A DNA stretch of 64,000 nucleotides from assembly GCA_964016885.1 (NCBI GenBank), contig OZ024743.1, positions 166,025,992 to 166,089,991 of the forward strand, written 5' to 3'. Position 1 is the stretch's first letter. Each line of letters begins with the position of its first letter. The position numbers were made by a program, and so were the translations under genes. Below are positions 62,210 through 64,000 of this stretch, in pieces. This stretch comes from Eledone cirrhosa (Eukaryota > Mollusca > Cephalopoda > Octopoda > Eledonidae). Below the pieces are notes generated by a model. It did no database searches and was not told the origin of the DNA. It saw only the letters and a program-made list of their open reading frames with translations.

Positions 62210-64000
62210 TAGTGGGATGGGGTGTATTTTTGATTAAGAGGTGCCTACTGGCTGTAGGTTGCGCTTTGTACTTAGGCAAGGCGGGTTTTCTGTATTACTG
62301 CGTAGCGCCAAAGATCTCGGTGCAGTGACATTGTCTTAGAGAGGTGTGTGTAAGGTCAGAATTTATCAGGTTTTTCTGGGTCTGCCTACTCCGTAAATAC
62401 CATCAATTTTGATCGCCCTGCACTTTTTTATACAGCTGTCATCTTTCATGCGCATCACGTGACCATACCAATGTAGTCTCCTCTCAAGTAAACAGCATCT
62501 GATACCTCTTATTCCTAATTTCTCACTTAATTCCTTTATGCTTTGCTGTTCACGTATATTACTATTACAAATCCAGCAGAGCATGCATGCTTCATTCCTC
62601 TCCAGTCTGCGTATATCCTCTGCACACAATGTCCATGTCTCACTGTCATGTAACATTGATGTTCGCAGGCATCATACAGTTTACCTTTCATTTTTAGAGA
62701 GAAACCTTTAGTGGGCAATAGTGGTATAAGCTCTCTGAACTTTTTCCATCCCGTTCTGACTCTAGCTACTGTACTTTCAGAGCACCCTCCACCACTGCTG
62801 ATTTTGTCACCCAAGTAACGGAAGCTGTCCACTATTTCTACAGAACCATCTGGGCAATAGAAGGAGCTAGTGTCATGTGGGCACTTGCTGCTACCTATTG
62901 CACCGGCCACATATAAAATCTACGTTCTTAGTTAGCTTACCTGTGATCCCACTACATCTTTTATGTACCCATACTTTGCATTTGGGACATAAAATGGAAT
63001 TTCTGCCTACTCCTTTCCTACACACTGAGCATGGCAATTTCCCAGAGGGTACCTGTGCCCTATTTTCCTGTTACATACTAGAACTTTAGTCTTAGACAAG
63101 TTAACTTTAAGGCCTTTGATTCTAGGCCATGCTTCCATGTTTGGAATTTCTTCTGTAGTTCAGCCATCGATTCAGCTATGAGCGTTAGATCATCTGCGTA
63201 TAGGAGTTCCCATGGGCAGCCGGTCTTGAACTCCTCTGTTATAGCCTGAAGGGCAATAATAAATAGGAGGGGGATAAGGACAGAGCCCTGATGAACACCA
63301 ACTTTTACACTAAATTCTTCACTATATTCGTTGTTAATTCTAACCTTACTGACTGTTTCTTTATACATGGCTTGTATAGCTCTCACAAGCCATTCATCAA
63401 CACCTAGTTTTCTAAGGGCCCACCAGATAATGGTGCGGGGACTCTGTCAAATGCTTTCTCCAAGTCAACAAAAGCTAAGTATAGGGGTTTACTTTTAGCT
63501 AGGTAGTTCTCCTGTAGTTGTCGTACAAGGAAAAGGGTGTCTGTAGTACTTTTACCTGACACAAACCCAAACTGCATTTCGTCTAGATCAATTCGCTCTC
63601 TGATTAGTTGCGCTATAACTTTTTCTGTGACCTTCATGACCTGGTCAATTAATTTAATGCCTCTATAGTTTCCTTTATCTAGTGCAGCTCCTTTACCCTT
63701 GTAGCAGTTAATGATGATGCTGCTATGCCAGTTATTTGGTATGACCCCGTTCTGTATGACTTGGTTTACTATCCGGGTGATCATAGTGTGTCCCACCATT
63801 CCAGGTGCTTTTAGCATTTCAGCAACTATCTCCAAAGGCCCAGCTGCCTTGCCTGTCTTCATATCTTTGATTGCCTTACTTATTATACTACCTTCAACTT
63901 GCACTGCTGGTCTCTCTATTGGATCGAGGTGAGGCAGACTATTTTTGTCCCATTTATTCCCCTCATTTAGTAGCTTCTCGTAGTGACTCTTCCAAGCTAC
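62210..64000 (-). pseudogene. LINE family L-SSGGG: RT, zinc finger and C-terminus
   Basis: Read leftward from the window edge: SIISKAIKDMKTGKAAGPLE, KGKGAALDKGNYRGIKLIDQ and LAFVDLEKAFDRVP (first catalytic Asp). After a shift come KVGVHQGSVLIPLLFIIALQ and ELLYADDLTLIAES (catalytic YADD near 63192). A Cys/His finger follows (separate entry), then IVDSFRYLGDKISSGGG, RTGWKKFRELIPLL and LHWYGHVMRMKDDSCIKK. The catalytic residues survive but at least four shifts or stops break the frame. The upstream part lies outside the window. Confidence 0.87.
62897..63043 (-). pseudogene. PHD-like zinc finger within the LINE polyprotein
   Basis: The minus strand reads GKLPCSVCRKGVGRNSILCP, KCKVWVHKRCSGITG, KLTKNVDFICGRCNR. 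The ligand spacing C-x2-C-x12-C-x2-C-x4-H-x2-C-x14-C-x2-C is of PHD/C4HC3 type. It sits between the RT palm and the IVDSFRYLGD segment. Both sides are in other frames, so it is part of the decayed polyprotein and was too broken to give a long ORF. Confidence 0.75.

Overview
The window looks like repeat-rich nuclear DNA of a cephalopod mollusc, probably octopus-like. The main reason is a tRNA-derived SINE recurring about nine times in whole or part, with a B-box-like stretch, a GTCGATAAAATAAAGTACCAGT block and an AGTAGAAACAATTATT 3' end; from memory this is the common cephalopod SINE type. Long (TATG)n, (TA)n, (GA)n, (AAG)n and (ATTTTT)n arrays and many decayed LINEs fit the same picture. I found no host gene, no tRNA or rRNA gene, no CRISPR array and nothing bacterial. 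Essentially everything recognisable is a mobile element or simple repeat. || Layout: 0-5.1 kb, a LINE 3' scrap, a long TATG/TGCA array and a frameshifted LINE with an apurinic-type endonuclease, a YADD reverse transcriptase (RT) and three C-terminal C2H2 zinc fingers. 5.1-8.5 kb, a SINE, several near-perfect hairpins embedded in (AT)n, and a LINE 3' end. 8.5-10.8 kb, an unusual RT relic (YRDD catalytic box, Penelope-like organisation) bounded by about 91-bp inverted repeats. 11-14 kb, a decayed LINE with a restriction-like endonuclease (RLE). 14.3-17 kb, SINEs in inverted orientation around a duplicated segment. 17.1-23.8 kb, one LINE carrying a 5' inversion, with a complete 4.1-kb Ty3/gypsy element nested in the inverted part and a SINE nested in the direct part. 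23.8-25.9 kb, a second RLE-type LINE ending in (AAT)n. || 25.97-43.43 kb is the centrepiece: three head-to-tail copies (A, B, C, all on the minus strand) of a two-ORF L1/Tx1-type non-LTR retrotransposon of about 5.8 kb. Every boundary of every copy, both outer edges and both internal junctions, is an (AAT)n run. Copies B and C have open and apparently identical ORF1 (636 aa) and ORF2 (1139 aa); copy A has an intact-length ORF2 and a frameshifted ORF1. This suggests an element that targets (AAT/ATT)n microsatellites, brings its own target as its tail, and so builds tandem arrays. || 43.46-44.71 kb is a 1.25-kb foldback element. 44.7-50 kb is mostly unassigned, with LINE scraps. 50.06-52.73 kb is a second, decayed gypsy lineage with an LTR shared between two partial copies. 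53.5-57.9 kb has another copy of the 17-23.8 kb LINE family, a foldback with a SINE end in its loop, and a LINE 3' end. 58-62 kb is mostly unassigned apart from SINEs, a minisatellite and a dispersed repeat. 62.2-64 kb is a LINE relic running off the window, with a PHD-like zinc finger.
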